From: Channa striata
Lineage: Eukaryota; Chordata; Actinopteri; Anabantiformes; Channidae
NCBI GenBank assembly: GCA_033026295.1
Contig: CM065182.1
Span: 17,256,715 to 17,320,714, forward strand
Length of the DNA: 64,000 nucleotides
Direction of reading: 5' to 3'
Part shown: positions 37,482-52,122 of the stretch, one piece after another
Numbering within the stretch: the stretch's first letter is position 1
Layout: each line of letters begins with the position of its first letter
Translations under genes and position numbers: made by a program
The notes under the pieces: model-generated
Told to the model about the DNA's origin: nothing
The model's input: the letters and a program-made list of their open reading frames with translations, nothing else
Databases searched by the model: none

Positions 37482-40400
37482 TCACCCCAGGATGCATATA
37501 TCTTCTTTTGGAGGTGGGCTGGGGTGAGGTGTAGGGGTGTAATCCCGGATGAAAGATCCTAACACGAAGACGGGAATCAACAGAGAGTGACATGATTTAT
37601 AACCTTTTACCGATTAGGCAATTATGAGAAAATGTGACATGGCATAAAACATGGCACTTTTTGACAAAAAATTAACGAATTGTCATATGTAGTGACTGAA
37701 AGCCACACTGTTGGTTTCACCTTAATTGTACAGAACCAGGTGACATTTGTGGAACTGTTATTCTCTTATTCTCATTCTATATTTACCTAGGGAACCGTTT
37801 CTATCAAAACTCTCACCTAACTAAACTTCTAGCCTACACAGACTGTTCTACTGTTTCCAAGTGAGCAGCTGCACTTGGGCAATTGGCTGAGTACCTTGCT
37901 CAAGGGCAAACATGACTGTCTTATTGAGGAACAGGAAAGAACGTCCCACTCGCCTCCTTAAGGCAAACCTGTTCCTCTAGCCCCTGGAAGCCAGCTCGCC
38001 GATGATGCCCTTAATTTTCTCGGGAGATTCGTGGATTTATTGACGAGAGATTTGTTGGGGGGGTTGAGGTAAACTGTGCAGATAGGCTGTGCGTTCATCT
38101 CCCAAGGTTTTACGTAAGCAGGAGAGTTCAACTAGAGACTTTCGTTCAAGACAACGCCAGAGGACTGAGCTGTTGCTGTCATGTCTTGGAATTGTGATCT
38201 TGAGGGAGCGGGTGAACCAACACAAGCTCAGAGCCACCAGAAACTCCTTCACAGTGAGAGGACTCTGCGTTGATTTCTCCATTATTTTGTTCACACCATG
38301 TGTTTCTTGTGTTTCATTTTTTTTTTTTAGGTTTCGTTTGCAGAAGTATGCCAATGCTAGAGAAGCTGTCCATGCCATTAGCAGTGAGGCTAGCTGGTAT
38401 TACGAACTGCCATGTTTTTGTTCATGCATTAAGAACTATTAAGTGAAAGATATCATATTTACAGTACAATTCACATGTAATTACACATATACACTAGAGG
38501 CAAGAAAATTCACATTGAAATCAGTTAAACACTTTTTTTCTCCTCGTCTACTCCTTGAACATATGTGTCAAAAGAAATGTAGTTTCTCTCTTGTATAAGC
38601 AAATATCCTAAAGTAAAAGCACAGAACTGAAGATCCTCACAGCTTTTGGGATGAATGTGCTGATTTCATGTCCAGAAAGCAGGTAGTACATGTTCTGAGT
38701 GAAATGAGTGGTGGATATATTTACTGCGAGCATGCAAGGGCTGCTAATGCCTCTCCTCTGTGTGAGTTTGGAGTTCATTAAGGATATGCATCAGCTATCT
38801 CAAAAAGGTTCAAACCTCCAAATTTGATTCTTAGTTCACTTGCCAGTTGCAAAATGTAAGTGCACTACACTGAAACCACAGCGTGGATGAGATAAGCTCC
38901 TTCCTGGCTGAACCTTGTTCACTGATTTAAATTTTTCTAACTCTTCCTGTACTGGAACTGTAACCTCTGGCCTATTATCCTGGCTGTAGACTTTACAAAG
39001 AGCCATCATATTGCCTTTGAACAGTTTGACAAGCTGTTAGTGTGCAGACAAGGACACAATGGTCCAAAAGAACGAAAGAAGGAAGATCTGAAGGAGAAGC
39101 TACCTGTAAGATGAATGTGAATAACATCACCGAGAGTCACCAGAAAGTGCCTGAATAGTCCGTATTCAGACTCCTCTATCCACATCTAACTCCACGCAGC
39201 CTTATACTAACCATCTTACCTTTATCTGAGTGGCTAAAATAAATGGAAAATGATATCTAGTAATGACACCCCTGGACTGTCTGAAAGGAGAACTGTCGCA
39301 GTAGATAAACTGTGGGGGTTAAAAAGGGAACTCCAGTGATTTCACACATCAACATTTTTCTACAGTTCTTAGAAATGACTACTGCATATGAGTAAAGCCA
39401 CTTGTGACTTATGAAAAAGCTGGGCAAAAGTCTGACATCACGTGACATCATCTGCGTCATCGTCAAACTACAAGTTTTCTACTGGCCTGGTCTTACCAGA
39501 CGTCTGTAGGCGGCTCTTGTTAGGGGCTACCTAATCTGCTACAGGCAAAACAGCATCAGAATGAATCAGTGACTGAACCGCAGGTGGCCGAGTTGCATTA
39601 TGGGCATTGTAGGCACCGGATTTGGATGAACCAGAATGCAAAGAATAAAAAAGTCAATCTCTCAAGTTCTGCAGCATCAAGTGTGATGCCTTTTGTGAGT
39701 CCAACAATGTTAATGCGTGTGGCTTAAATACTTAAAAAAGCTTTTTAAACTCATAACCTGCACTATAATACTGATTATGTGTAATACTGAATGAGTCAGT
39801 GTTTTCTCTACAGTATGTATTAAATATAGAATACAACAGAACTTTCTTCAGTGCTTGAGAGTTTGAAGACGGAAAAATTAGTTTCGTAAAACTGGCCACT
39901 AATGTTGTTCATTGGTGCCTTTAGCGCGGATAACAAATTGACTTTCTTCACACGTAAGACTAATCACGACGTTTCGATTGTTCAGCTGGAGACACAAACA
40001 TAAAACTCAGCTCAGTGTGTGCTCGTCTTTCACTCATCGTATTCCCACATATTTTTATGGATTTACTGGGTATTTGGAAATTGTGTTTCTTTCTTGCTTT
40101 TGTCATTAACTTCTACAGTGTACTCTGACGATGCATAAGATCTAGACAAACAGAAATACTACATGAAGACTCGGGTCACGTCAACGTAAACACGTCACTA
40201 CGATTTCCATGAACAAATTGGTTTCTCATCAATATTCCTCTTTGAAGACATCTTACACACGCTGTGCCCAGTGCTCCCGAGGGGGAGTGGATATTACTAA
40301 TAATAAATTGATACCTCGGCTTCTGCATCTTCATCTTGTTATTTTGTAGCTCTTCCATCTTTCTCTTGCCCCCATGTGTTTGTGTACAGTATATGACAAA

Positions 40401-41398
40401 TTTCCTCTCTTTTTCACGGGGACCACACTGTGCAGGTATTATAATGAGTAATCATTTTTCTGCTACAGAACCCAGTGGTTTGGCTGTGCAGGTTTTGCTC
40501 TGAATCTCTTGCTCCCAGTGGAGCCTAAAGTGGTGATGACACTGAAAAAGATGGTGATTTGCACTTCAGCTGAATCCTAAAGTGCATAGGTGTTTTTATT
40601 TTAGTTCATTTGTGTCTTTAGTTTTGCCATCGACGTCGGCTGCCTATCTGCCTCAGCCCTGTAGTGCTCGAGTGCGGTAGCGACGACAATAAAACTTTCC
40701 ACAACCGATAAATGTGTGATTATTCAGTCTCATTTTCAAAAATAATCAAGAATCAGCAGTACTTTTTTCTTTTGCAAATGAACCTGAGCGCTGGAAATAG
40801 CTTTTGGCCGTCATTTCAATTCATGGCTCTAAGGCGCACGATTTCTCCCCAGCTATCACTGTGTTATTCCTGATTAAGCTGATGTTTCTGATCCTCATGC
40901 CTCGGATCTTTTTGTGGGACAGCACTGATCAAGCCTGAGCGAAAAACAGCGATCCCCTCCTCTCCACTGAGTTGCCCGTTACTAATCCTGCCTGCCGAAA
41001 GTAGGACTCCAACATCGAAGAGATGCTCCACAAAACAAATAGTGTACACTGAAAGACAACTGGTCAAACTGTGGGTGGATATGTTGACTCTTTTGAATGT
41101 ACAAGCTCTCACATCTTCACTGTGGAATAGACTTTAAATGAATCACAAAAGCAATCTCCCATTTCCTTTGAGCAAACACAAAGCAGGATATGACGTCAAT
41201 GATCTCTGCATCTAAAAGAGCATGTGAATCAATCGATAAGAGGAAAGAAACGGTACAATTATACTTTCATGAGAATACTGAATGATAAAATGTACAGAAT
41301 ATGTTGTATTTTTTTTTCAAACAATCAAAATGAATAATGCATACCTTTGACTCTTTTATCTCATAATGCCCTAGCTCTAGAACATGTTCGGACACTCT
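37482..41398 (-). other. Possible unidentified minus-strand exons
   Basis: Three short segments on the minus strand have acceptor and donor sites and can be joined in one open frame. They are 41398-41345 (18 codons, ends AAG|GTATGC), 39530-39497 (34 bp, ends TCTG|GTAAGA) and 37558-37482 (ends in TGA). The last segment translates to a proline-rich end, DYTPTPHPSPPPKEDICIL, which looks more protein-like than its surroundings. No upstream exon or start was found and I do not recognise the protein. Short open segments flanked by AG and GT arise often by chance, so this is a lead, not a gene call. Confidence 0.15.
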
Positions 41399-42291
41399 CT
41401 GAAATCACAGTATTTTTCAAGACAAAATCATATCTACAATATTCAGCATTTGTTTTTAGCCGTAATGGAAAAAGACCTCCCACCCCCAGAATGTGTTTCT
41501 AAAAATAACATGACAAGAGAAAGGGATACAAGTTTGCGCTGACTTCTGGGCGAGAATGCGGCAGTCAAGCATCCCATCTACACGGCCCTTTAATGGAGAC
41601 CATTTGGCCAGAGCTGATGTCTGATAAAGAGAACGATATCACTTCAAAAACCCCAAGGAACAACACATAATCCAAACAAGGTTGCTGTACATAGTAGAAC
41701 CGGAGAATTCCGTGCATGTTATCCGTGGGTGATGGGTGGGATTCGTACGGGTTTGGTTGGGTGAGTGAGGCGGGGCCTGGGGTCGGGTCGGGTGGTTGGG
41801 TGGGGTGTCAAGGATCTCACTCAGCTGATGCCTGAACAGACAAGCCACCACTGATTTCATGAGCTGCAGTAGAGGATTTCGATTACAATAAGTATCAATA
41901 AAAAGTCAGTGGGACTCTGAGACATCTTTTCTCTCTCAAGAGCTTTCACTTTCTCTTTTTCTTTTTTTTTTTTTAGCAAAAATATCATGCAGTCTTTAGT
42001 TCCAAAAACCCCTGGTGGGATTTCGTGTTTGTTTGTTTCAGGAGGAAAAAGTAACTCAAATCCTTGAAATACTTCTCTCACAATTATTCTTAAACATTCA
42101 AGTCATCCTATTAATACTTTGTACAGCAGAAAGGTCCTTCAGATTTCACACGTGTATATATAAATATAATATATAGAAATATGCATATACATATGTTCAA
42201 CTTGTATATGTGTATACATATTTTGGAACTGTATCAAAGCCAATTTAATGTGCTCTCAAAATATGGCCCATGATTCCTAGTGGGATGCACA

Positions 42292-45200
42292 TCAATTCAC
42301 ATAGTACAACCAGTAGATTAGGTTGAAAAATCCAAAGGTGATAGGGAAAATGACCCGGGACCACTTGTCAATGGTGCTAACATCTGACAGATTTGGGATT
42401 TTCAACTTCAGCTTGGAGGAGCGTCGTCTTAGCCGGCAGTTGGCCCGGCTCCGCATGGCGCTCCGATCCAGCGAGTGGTGGCTGAAACCATCTCGGGGCG
42501 CCATGGGCTTCCTGAATTGGACCCCGGAGCTGTCGAAGGACATGACCGAATTCCGAGAGTCACTGACGCTGCTCCCCACATCAGAAGGCATCACTTCGTT
42601 GTTCATCTCCAGCGTGGTGAGGAGGATGTTTCCATAAGCATCCACCTGCGAGGAGAAGGGGAAAAACACCGGAAGTCAGTCGGGGCTGAAGTGTCGAGCA
42701 GTAGCCCCAGATCCCCCTAAATATGGAACTTACTGTATATTAACCCCCCTCCCATTACCCAAGCTGTCAAGCTAAAGCAAAATGCAGGGATGATATGGAA
42801 TGTCTTTTTTTTTTGCATGCAAAAGAAATAGTTAACAAAGAGTTAACATCTATTACAGACTTTCTATAAAGTGACATAAATAATCTGAACAGCCTTAATA
42901 ATCTGACTTTATTGTGAGGCTCTGGCCTACAGCTGATATGATTTCTAAATACATGTACCCCAACTTTTCTTTGTTCCTCGAGATACAGATTTCTTCGCTG
43001 TGTAAATGACCTGAAGGTGTTGGTTTGAAACGGCACGGAAATTGAGTCCTTGCAATGTGAAAGAAAAATGAAGAGAACATTAAAACGGCTATAAATTACT
43101 GGCAAATAAGCACATTTTCTAAGAATTACACAATGCATACGACATAGAATCAACAGGAACAACTTTGAATTATGCATAGCATTTAGTACTCCACACACAA
43201 ACAACAAGAGGGGGGGGGCTTCATTCAGTCCGATCATTTCAGCCTGTGTCGTTGCCACATCGCTCAATTGCCGTGATATGCATTTTGAAGTCTCGTCTAA
43301 TTTCGTCAGAAAACACTTGTTAAACTGCAAGGTAGCTGAGTGAGAGTGAATGAAGCCTGCAGCATAAACATAGACAACAACCTAAATAAGAAATGAGAAT
43401 GTTTACACCACCGTTGAACTAGATGAATCGCTATCTCAATGAAAAAGGCTAAGCTCGATACAAAGCGGTCAGTGCTTGAGGGAGAAGCAATGGATGATGG
43501 TTGGTGAATGCATATTGGGCTGTGGTGCCATCAGTATGCTTGTGGAAGATTACTTCAGGGGAGGCTGTATGTGTGTGTGTGTGGATAAAATGAGTGTGGA
43601 CAGTAATCTTATGTACAAAACATAACTGTTTTTTTTTTTGGCTTGAACTCTGACTGGCACATAGAAGTAAGAGTAAAAGAGAGGTAGCAGACAAAGGTGC
43701 AAACCTGTTCCCTCAGGCGCTTCTCTTCATATCTTGTGCGCTCATTGTTGGTTTTGTTCAGCCTCTCATTGATTTTCTTCTGTTGAGCAGGACCCCGGCC
43801 AAAGAACACGTAATTTACAAAGGCATATTCAAGCAGGGCCAGGAACACAAACACAAAACAGCCCATGAGGTAGACGTCGATGGCTTTCACATACGGAATC
43901 TTTGGGAGAGTCTCCCTAAGGTGGGTGTTAATTGTTGTCATGGTAAGCACCGTTGTCACACCTAAGCACAGCAGCAAACATAGAAAAAGAATTTACCATC
44001 AGACACAGAAACAGTCCGTATTCAACAATGTCTAAACACGCAGAACTTATAAGAACAATCCCTGAACACTGCAGGAAAATGACCCAGTGTTTCGACATTG
44101 TCGTTCTAAACAACATTGCAATAGAGTGACTGTAACTACATCATATACTGTTTGACATTGGTGTAAAAAAGTATATTCATTTACTTGAGAAATACACTGA
44201 AATCCTATTAAAATACTATCTTACAACTTACTAAAAGTCCTGGATTCGAAATGTAGAGGCACATTTGCTTCAGAAAAGCAGTGAGATAGAAGTATAACAG
44301 ATATTCTATATCTTAAGTAAAGTGTCCGTTAACCATTTATTATCTTTAATTGCTTGTACTTTTCAGGGCTGCAAGGGGCTGGAGCATTGCCCCGCTGTCA
44401 GTGGGTGAGAGGCAGGGTCCACCCTGGACGGGGCTAACACAGGGGACGTCCACAGACAGACAACCGTTCACACTCACAGTCACAACCACAGAGGCAGCAG
44501 TCAACTTAACGTGCGTGTTTTTGGAGTCTGGGAGGAAGCCGGAGGAAACCCACGCAAACACAGGGAGAACATGCAAACTCCGCACACAAAAGGCTGCAAC
44601 CAGTGGGTGGATTCAAACCAGCATCCTAGCCGTGAGATGGCAATGCAAGGAACAATAAAAACAGCTACTGTGGACCAAATTCTATTTCTGTTATTATATA
44701 TGGTGATTGAAGTTCAACTGAGTTAACTGTGCTAAAATTTGTAGTTTGAACAAAACATCAATTCTGTAAAATGTACATGAAGGTCCAGATATAATGTTCT
44801 TTTGTCAGAAATATGAGTAAGTCAAAGTTTCTTTGTGTTACCATCTGTACACACAATAATTCAAAGACCATTCTGTACATTTTAGTATCTGCTTTGTCTA
44901 AACTGTGAAATTTTGTGTAAAATTTTCATTATATGGAATTCCACATAATCAATAAAGCTACATTTAAACACTTGATGTTGTAAAGCTGTAATTGCACAGA
45001 TTGTACACAGTTAACATGCGACTACACGTGGATGGTTCCTGTGAAAATGAGTTGCATTATTAAGAGTTTAATAATGCAGCAGTGGCTGCGTCTTACCCAG
45101 GGCCACCCGAGCTGCAGAGGCATCATAATTGATCCAGAAGGAGACCCAGGAGAGGATGGTGATCAAGATGGAGGGCATATATGTTTGCAGGATGAAATAT

Positions 45201-48200
45201 CCAATGTTCCTCTTAATCCTAAAACTCAGCGAAAGCCTTGGATATGAACCTGTATGGAGAATGGATGGAGTGATAGTTTAGAAAAAAGCAGGGCATGAGC
45301 GAAAACATCAGTGAAAAAAGGAGAGAAGGGGGAAATGTTGGCACAATTTAAGAGTTCCAAAGTCTGCACTTTGACAACACGCAGGGTAGTCATTTCTCTA
45401 TTTGTTCAGATGGAGCACTTAATTTCCCCAAAGCGATGGATTCCTTTCCAGGGACAAGTTCGATTCCAATTAAACATGGCAGAAAGTCGCACACACGGCA
45501 CATTTTTCTGCAACCCCCTATCTCAGCAGGCAGCTCCAGCATCCCTCTGAGAATTGTCACAGAGAGCTGCTCTGCTTTTCTTTTGCACTTTCTCTGTCCT
45601 CTGAACATTATCAAAAGGGCATTTCAGTGGTGCATAATTGCAAAGCGTGCCTTTACACTGAAAACCTACAGTATATGATTGCCAGTATGATGAGGTAGTA
45701 AGTCATTCCACTCTGCATTTTGCCAGCTAATATCAGCTGGCCGTGCCATGACATTAATTGGTCCTTTGAGCACTCTATGATTTACACAACCAAAACAATA
45801 GGATGGTGATGCAAACAGCAATATAAACATCAAAGCCGGACCTCTCCTTCAGCAGCAGAGATATTTATGAGGCGGGGAACCATACAAATTGCTCTAAGTA
45901 ATAGTTAAATTCTCTTCTATGTGTTCTATCTAGGCTTTTATTTCCAATTTGTCACCAAAGAAATAAGGCTTGCGATAAGCATGATGGTTTTAATCTAAAA
46001 GTCTATTTTGTATGAGGGCACCCACAATGATGAATGACCCCATCATCTCCAGGTTCCTGTAAATCTTTTAATGAATCGATACCTTAGCATACATACTTCA
46101 TCAAGTCCAAGACAAATGCCTTAGTTCAACCAAAGTACTTTGCAGAATGATGGCTGCAACCAACGTTTGCAGATTTTATTAAATTCAAACATGATGATTA
46201 TACTAATGCTGCTTGTGGCATAACGGGAGAAAAGTGAAATAAGATGACTGGTAATGTCCGTGCAAACTTTTTATTAAAAACTCAACACTTCTTTTGTCGT
46301 CGCCGGGTAAAAGTCGTTTTTTGTTGCCTCACACACCTGGATCATTGGCCACTGACCACAAAGATCCTCGGCTGCATTCACTCCTGCCATGTTTGCAACG
46401 ATCATGCCATGTGTTGCCAATTCCCAGTACTTCCTCTGTCTGGTTCTCTGTCTTCGTCTCATGTTCACTCTGTACCTTTTGTTCGATGTTCTGCTCGGAC
46501 ATTGATTATTTGCAGTACTGCTCGTTCTTTGCGTAGTTAGTTGTAATGAGAGTGAGTACACTGTTTAGTTTTTGCACATTTATGCTCAGTTTCTGTTTTT
46601 TGTTTGAGTACGTTTTGCCTCTTTCTACTTTCTCGTTTAAGTCTTGTTGTGTTACTTGTTCTACGTTAAAGTAACAAAGCACGGCTCCTTCGTTTTGGAG
46701 GACCCACGTTATTAGTCAGCTGACTTTTGCCAGTCATATCTTAAATAAACCCACGGCCACACACTGAACTGTTTCCCTTTGGTCTGCATCTGGGTCCAGC
46801 CTAAAGTCATGACAAAAGGTTTTTAAAAAAATCTCCCTCCAGCATCTCTGAAGCACCGAGCCAAAGCAAAGGATTATAACCAACTATAAACCTCCGGATT
46901 TATTGTTGGTTTATTCCCTACACTTACTGCACTCAGTGAACAATGCAGAACGTGTTGAATTCCGGGCATCAGATATACTGCAGATATTTTTTCCCCCTTT
47001 GAACAGAGCCAGGCTAGCTGATTTCTACTGTTTCCACTCTTTCTGCTAAGCTGTCCGCTGCCTGTAGCTTCACATTTAGCAAATAGACGTGAGTGTTATT
47101 GATCTTCTCCCCTAACTCCCACAAGTAAGCAAATAAGTGATTACCCACAATGTCTTAAGTATTCCTCTATGTAAACAGAGCCACACTGCAATGTAATTTG
47201 TGGAAAGTAGCCCATTCAGCGGGTGTCGTCTTATCGATTTATTAACCATAAGCAGGATATTTGATGCAATATAATACATGTTTAAAATGTAAGGGATCAC
47301 AGTGAAATAAATGTGGAAATGTGTTGCGCACACTTGAAAAAAAACTCCCTAAATAACCAATATCGACAATCCCAATACTTGTGGATTCAAAGAGAATCAC
47401 CGATGGCTCGATAGAGCAGCGAACACTGAGCTCACTGGGAATGAGGTTTGTGAGTCAGCGAGTTTAACTTTTTGCAGTATCTTACAGTCTACTGTATGTG
47501 GAAATGGCCACCTACAGAGTTCAGCACTGAAAAGGAAATTGTCTTTCTGCATGACCCGATTATAATGATATTTCCCACAGTGACAATGACGTATTACGGC
47601 TGCCCCCACTCACACAACCCTCACTGGTGACACGGAGACAGACGTGTTTAAAGACAGTATAAGAACCGTTTGGTTTGGGCCTTACCTGTAGTAAACCTGA
47701 CCTCCCTGGACACCAGGCGAATGTCCACGATGGAGAACTGGGGTAACTCTAACTTGTCAACTCCTGTCACAGCGTCGTCTCCTCCTTGCCAGAAGAACAC
47801 AATGTCATCTGTGGTGTATCCGTCTGTGTCAAAGTGAGGGGAGATTCAGAACAGATACAAATAGAACAAGTGGTGTGTAAGTACAAAGCAGGAAAAAAAA
47901 AACACTAAAGTTAACTATGTATTCTACGAATTAAAATTTTATTTACAATAAAATGATTTACTATTTGATACAAGTTTATATTTCATCTCTACAATATATG
48001 AATGTGTATTTCTAAAGTAGAAGCTACATTAGGAATTTAGATATCGACAGGCTATATTACTGTACATTCTCTGCACAGCAACTTCCTATTATAGAAATTG
48101 TTATTGCATTTCACATTCTTCTTCCACATGTGGAGAGCGGATGGCGGCTAAGGGACCCGGATTTGTCGGCATCAACTCGGATGCCTCTGTCCCTGAGGTT

Positions 48201-51200
48201 GTGGGGTGAGCAAATGGGACATTGTCCATGAAATTGAAACAACTGCCGGCGTAATCAATCAAACTGACTTAATGAGCATGACTCCCACTAATGCAATGCA
48301 TTTCATAAGCATAAGCTGCAGATATTCTTGCAACTTTTTAATTCATGGAATATCCATATTTCATTTGTCTGCCGATGTTCCCGAGGGCACACACTCTGCA
48401 GTTTTATCCTGAATAGCCAGAACCACAAATATCTGGCGTATTGAGCAAGTGGGTTGATTGATGGAGTAGTCAATGAGAATGATCGAGCAAATACAATTTT
48501 TAATTACACCACCAGTACATTTTTTTTCTCCTGCACTATGATTTATCCAAATTGAAGCGTATTAAAAAAATGTCAGTTATATTTTATTGTATACTATCAT
48601 GTGAGGTCTGCATCCTATACTATATGTACAGTACAAAGGGGAACTGTGGCTCTGGAGGGAACTTTTTTAAACCGCGAGAGAATAACGTTCATGATTTCGT
48701 GAGTTATCGCCACTTCAGGGGCTAAAAGTCAGGATCTCCTGGCCTCTGCTGCAGTAATAACAGCCAGTCTTTTTATTACAGCACAGCACATCTAACATCT
48801 AATACTGCATTAAAGAACGTTTGTCCTGGTATAGAAAGGAAATTATGCTGGAGATAAGATCAACTCAAAGTGTAACTTAGTAAATGTATAACCTAAGACA
48901 TGAATAAAAATTTACAGGTTGGTAGGTAATTAGTCATATATTGTGGCTGTTGTTGCTTCAATATGAAATTGAAGTTAATGTAAAAGGTTGAAAATCCTGC
49001 TGATGTTATTCAAACTGGTTTCATGAGTAAATCCCGACAATCGCACAATCAGCTAAATCCTGTCCAGCAACGAGTGAAGAACAAATATCGAACAGGATGG
49101 ACAAGCAGCAGTTCCTGAAAATTTGGGAGCTAAACTTTCTTCTTAAGAGTTAGACCAAAAGGTCTCTAAGAAGTCATAGTGATATTTCTATCTGAAAAAA
49201 GTTCAACTATAAAGACTAAATTAAGTTAGTTTTCTTTATTGAAATTTTATTTTAATAATAATTATTATTTTATAATAATGCACTTGGTAATAATACTTTA
49301 CACCTGTGTTACTCACATACTAGAAGCATCTAAATCTTGGTAAGATATGAAAACATATGCGTAATTTGCAATTGTGTTTCAAATATTATGTAAATCTTAT
49401 GTTGCTCTCCTCTACAAACATTTATTAAACGTCTCTGTCCTGGAAGAAGTTGCCTCCCTCAGTTGTGCTTCCTGAGGTTCCTTCCATTTTTTTGCTTCTC
49501 TTTTTAGGGGGATTGTCCTTTATTTGACCGAAGGGTCTGAAAGAGACAAAGAGTTTTGTTCGCTGTACAGACTGTTAATCCGCTAAGTGATATGTGGCTT
49601 GGCTTGAAATGTGGGGGTTAAGAACAAATTATATATAACTATATTATTTATTCATATATTTGTTCAGAGAGTGCATGATGCCAATGTACATTAGGGGTTC
49701 AGAGCCATGTGGAAGGTCAAACGGGGCTTTCTTTTTTAATCTCATCGGCTTGTCGTCACCATTCAAAGATCCAGGGGTGGCCCTATCACATCTGCCACAC
49801 TGAGCAGGCAGTAATCAATGCACATCAGCCATTTCTTCTCTCAAGACTCATCCACTGTAGAGGTAAAACATCTGTCAAATGCATTCAGACACATCACTAA
49901 CAGTTTCTCTAAATGATCCCACCACTCTCATTTTTAGAGTTACCGTGTGATTAGACACACAAACATTTCTAGCGTAGTTCGAGCCCTTTGCTGTGAAAGA
50001 AAAAATAATATCACACAGGTTGTTTTGCCTTATACTTACAGCTTTCAATTTCCAGCGTGCAGTTCTGCTCATCAAGGGGGTACCTCCTCAAGTCCATCAT
50101 GCAAGCAGCCGTGGTGGTTATTCTAAGAAAAGTACAAGACCACAACAAAGATTATGTGGAATCGCAAAGACATGAGTAGACAAGAACCGCTACCTTAAAT
50201 TATTCATGGTGAGATTTAAGTTTCTATTATTAAGAAGATATTTTGCAAATACAACAAGTATACTGAGAGCACACGAATGTTCATTACCTCTCAGAATCCT
50301 GCGATATGTGCACGTATAACCGAAGGCAGTAAACCAGTCAAATATATTAAAAGAATGCTATTTCCTACTTTTGCAGAGACTCACAAAAATTGTTTATGTG
50401 TTGTGTTTCTGTGAGTGGTCTGGAGACGTCATTTCTTTTTATGTGAATCACTAACTGCTCTGCCTCTGTATGTGGTTTTGTCACTGTACATAATTTATTG
50501 CTAGTTCCAAAAGTGTGTTTCTATCATGTACACAAAAAGGTGTGAGTAGCAGTTTATCAATGTCAAGTCCTGCAGCCTCGGAAAACAATTTTGCTTACAA
50601 ATTGTCCATGTATGGTTCTTTTAATACAATAAAATCATATTTCCCATTTTCAGGAGACGCCAACAATCCTGCTACGCACCGTGTTTTTGCATTGGTGCAA
50701 TAAACAAATAGACAAATTTCTGAAGTATGCAGAATTCGCAATACAGCCGATAATAAGGTGTTTGCATTGGAAATATATTGGTTTAACAAAGAGATTTTAA
50801 ATTGGTCAGGGTGGGGTGAAGCCTGCTCTCAGCAGGTAATTGGAAAAAAAGAGATTGCATGCGGGGCCTCTGGGTTCATGATAGCAGAAGGCACCATAAG
50901 GGTAAAGAAAATAATACATAAACAAAATGCATGACAGTATGTATTTATTATTCACAATGACACTGAGCTGCATTCTGCTGCACAAGCATTAAACTGCTCA
51001 AACTGCATTCTCCTCTGCACCTCCCTGCTGTCTCACAGCGCTCCACTGCTGGAAGGGGACAGCAGGGCTACTACAATACACACTGTGACAAAATAACATC
51101 ATGCCTAATTGCATTAATAGCAAAGGTCATCTGAAAATCATGACTTTTCCGCGCAAACATCTGAAGGAAATGCAATGTCACCATTATTAATATCGCTTAA

Positions 51201-52088
51201 AGTTGCAGTTAAAGCATCTGGAAACACAATTTCACATCGTAAAGTGTATTCAGTTACATAATAGCACATTTTAGGAGAATTATCAGTTGATGTGTTGCTT
51301 TTCTCAATTTTCTCTCAATTTTAAAAGCATTTTTCTAAATGATTTGTCTATACAAAAAACATATATCTTATTTGTATCATCTTTAAAGATAATGCATTTG
51401 ATTTCGTCTTTTAAGAACAGCAGAGGCAGCTTGGACAAATAGATAAAAATAAATTCTTTACCCTTTGCAAGAGAGGAAGAAACACTACAAATAAAGTGGA
51501 CTTTATGTGTGACACTTAACAAGTCAAGAGAGAATCACCGTGGAGTGGGCACATGTTGGCATGTGAGGGTCTGGGATTTGGAAATGTCAGCTGATGTAGG
51601 TCAGCAATTACAATCCCACCAGAGATGGTCAGCAGCGCTGCCGTCCAACATGCAGTAGTCTCCTTCCTTTTACATTTGTATGTGAAATATCCCATCTGAT
51701 TTCAGTTCAAATATCACAGGTAAACGTTTGCTTGAAACCAGTTTGGTTGACAGTGTAATAATATTGTACTTGATAAAAATCATTTTGATAAAGTCTTATC
51801 TTGAAAATCCAAAAAATACGTACAATAGAAGTGGTGTTATTCTGGTTTCTATTTAACAGAACTCATCACAGGAAGCAGCTGTTTGTTGCCATAGTTAAGC
51901 ACATATCCATGTCTCAATGAAATTCTTTCTCTGCATTTAACCCGTCCACTGGGGGAGGCTGTGGGCAGCCGCAGGGGGGATCAGGGCTGATAGCACTGTC
52001 TCACTCAAGGACACACCTGGTGGGTGGGCTGGGATTTGATACAGCAGACATCTGCCTCCTGATCCTCTACCCACTGAGGCACCAATGG

Positions 52089-52122
<34 letters not shown>

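Larger units (their letters stand above)
35116..42291. other. Intergenic DNA downstream of gabrb4, probably with its 3' UTR
   Basis: No firm gene. The right part (about 41600-42291) should hold at least part of the gabrb4 3' UTR, as brain receptor mRNAs often have long ones (inference). A T21 tract lies at 37201-37221, a repeat fragment near 37860-37930, and a weak chain of possible minus-strand exons at 37482-41398 is listed separately. Confidence 0.4.

Noticed and set aside
42323..42720. Plus-strand open frames over the last gabrb4 exon
   Set aside because: Antisense shadows of a strongly conserved receptor exon containing M4.
44590..44630. GGATTCAAACC as a tRNA T-arm
   Set aside because: No matching anticodon or acceptor arms; it is the tail of a dispersed repeat copy.
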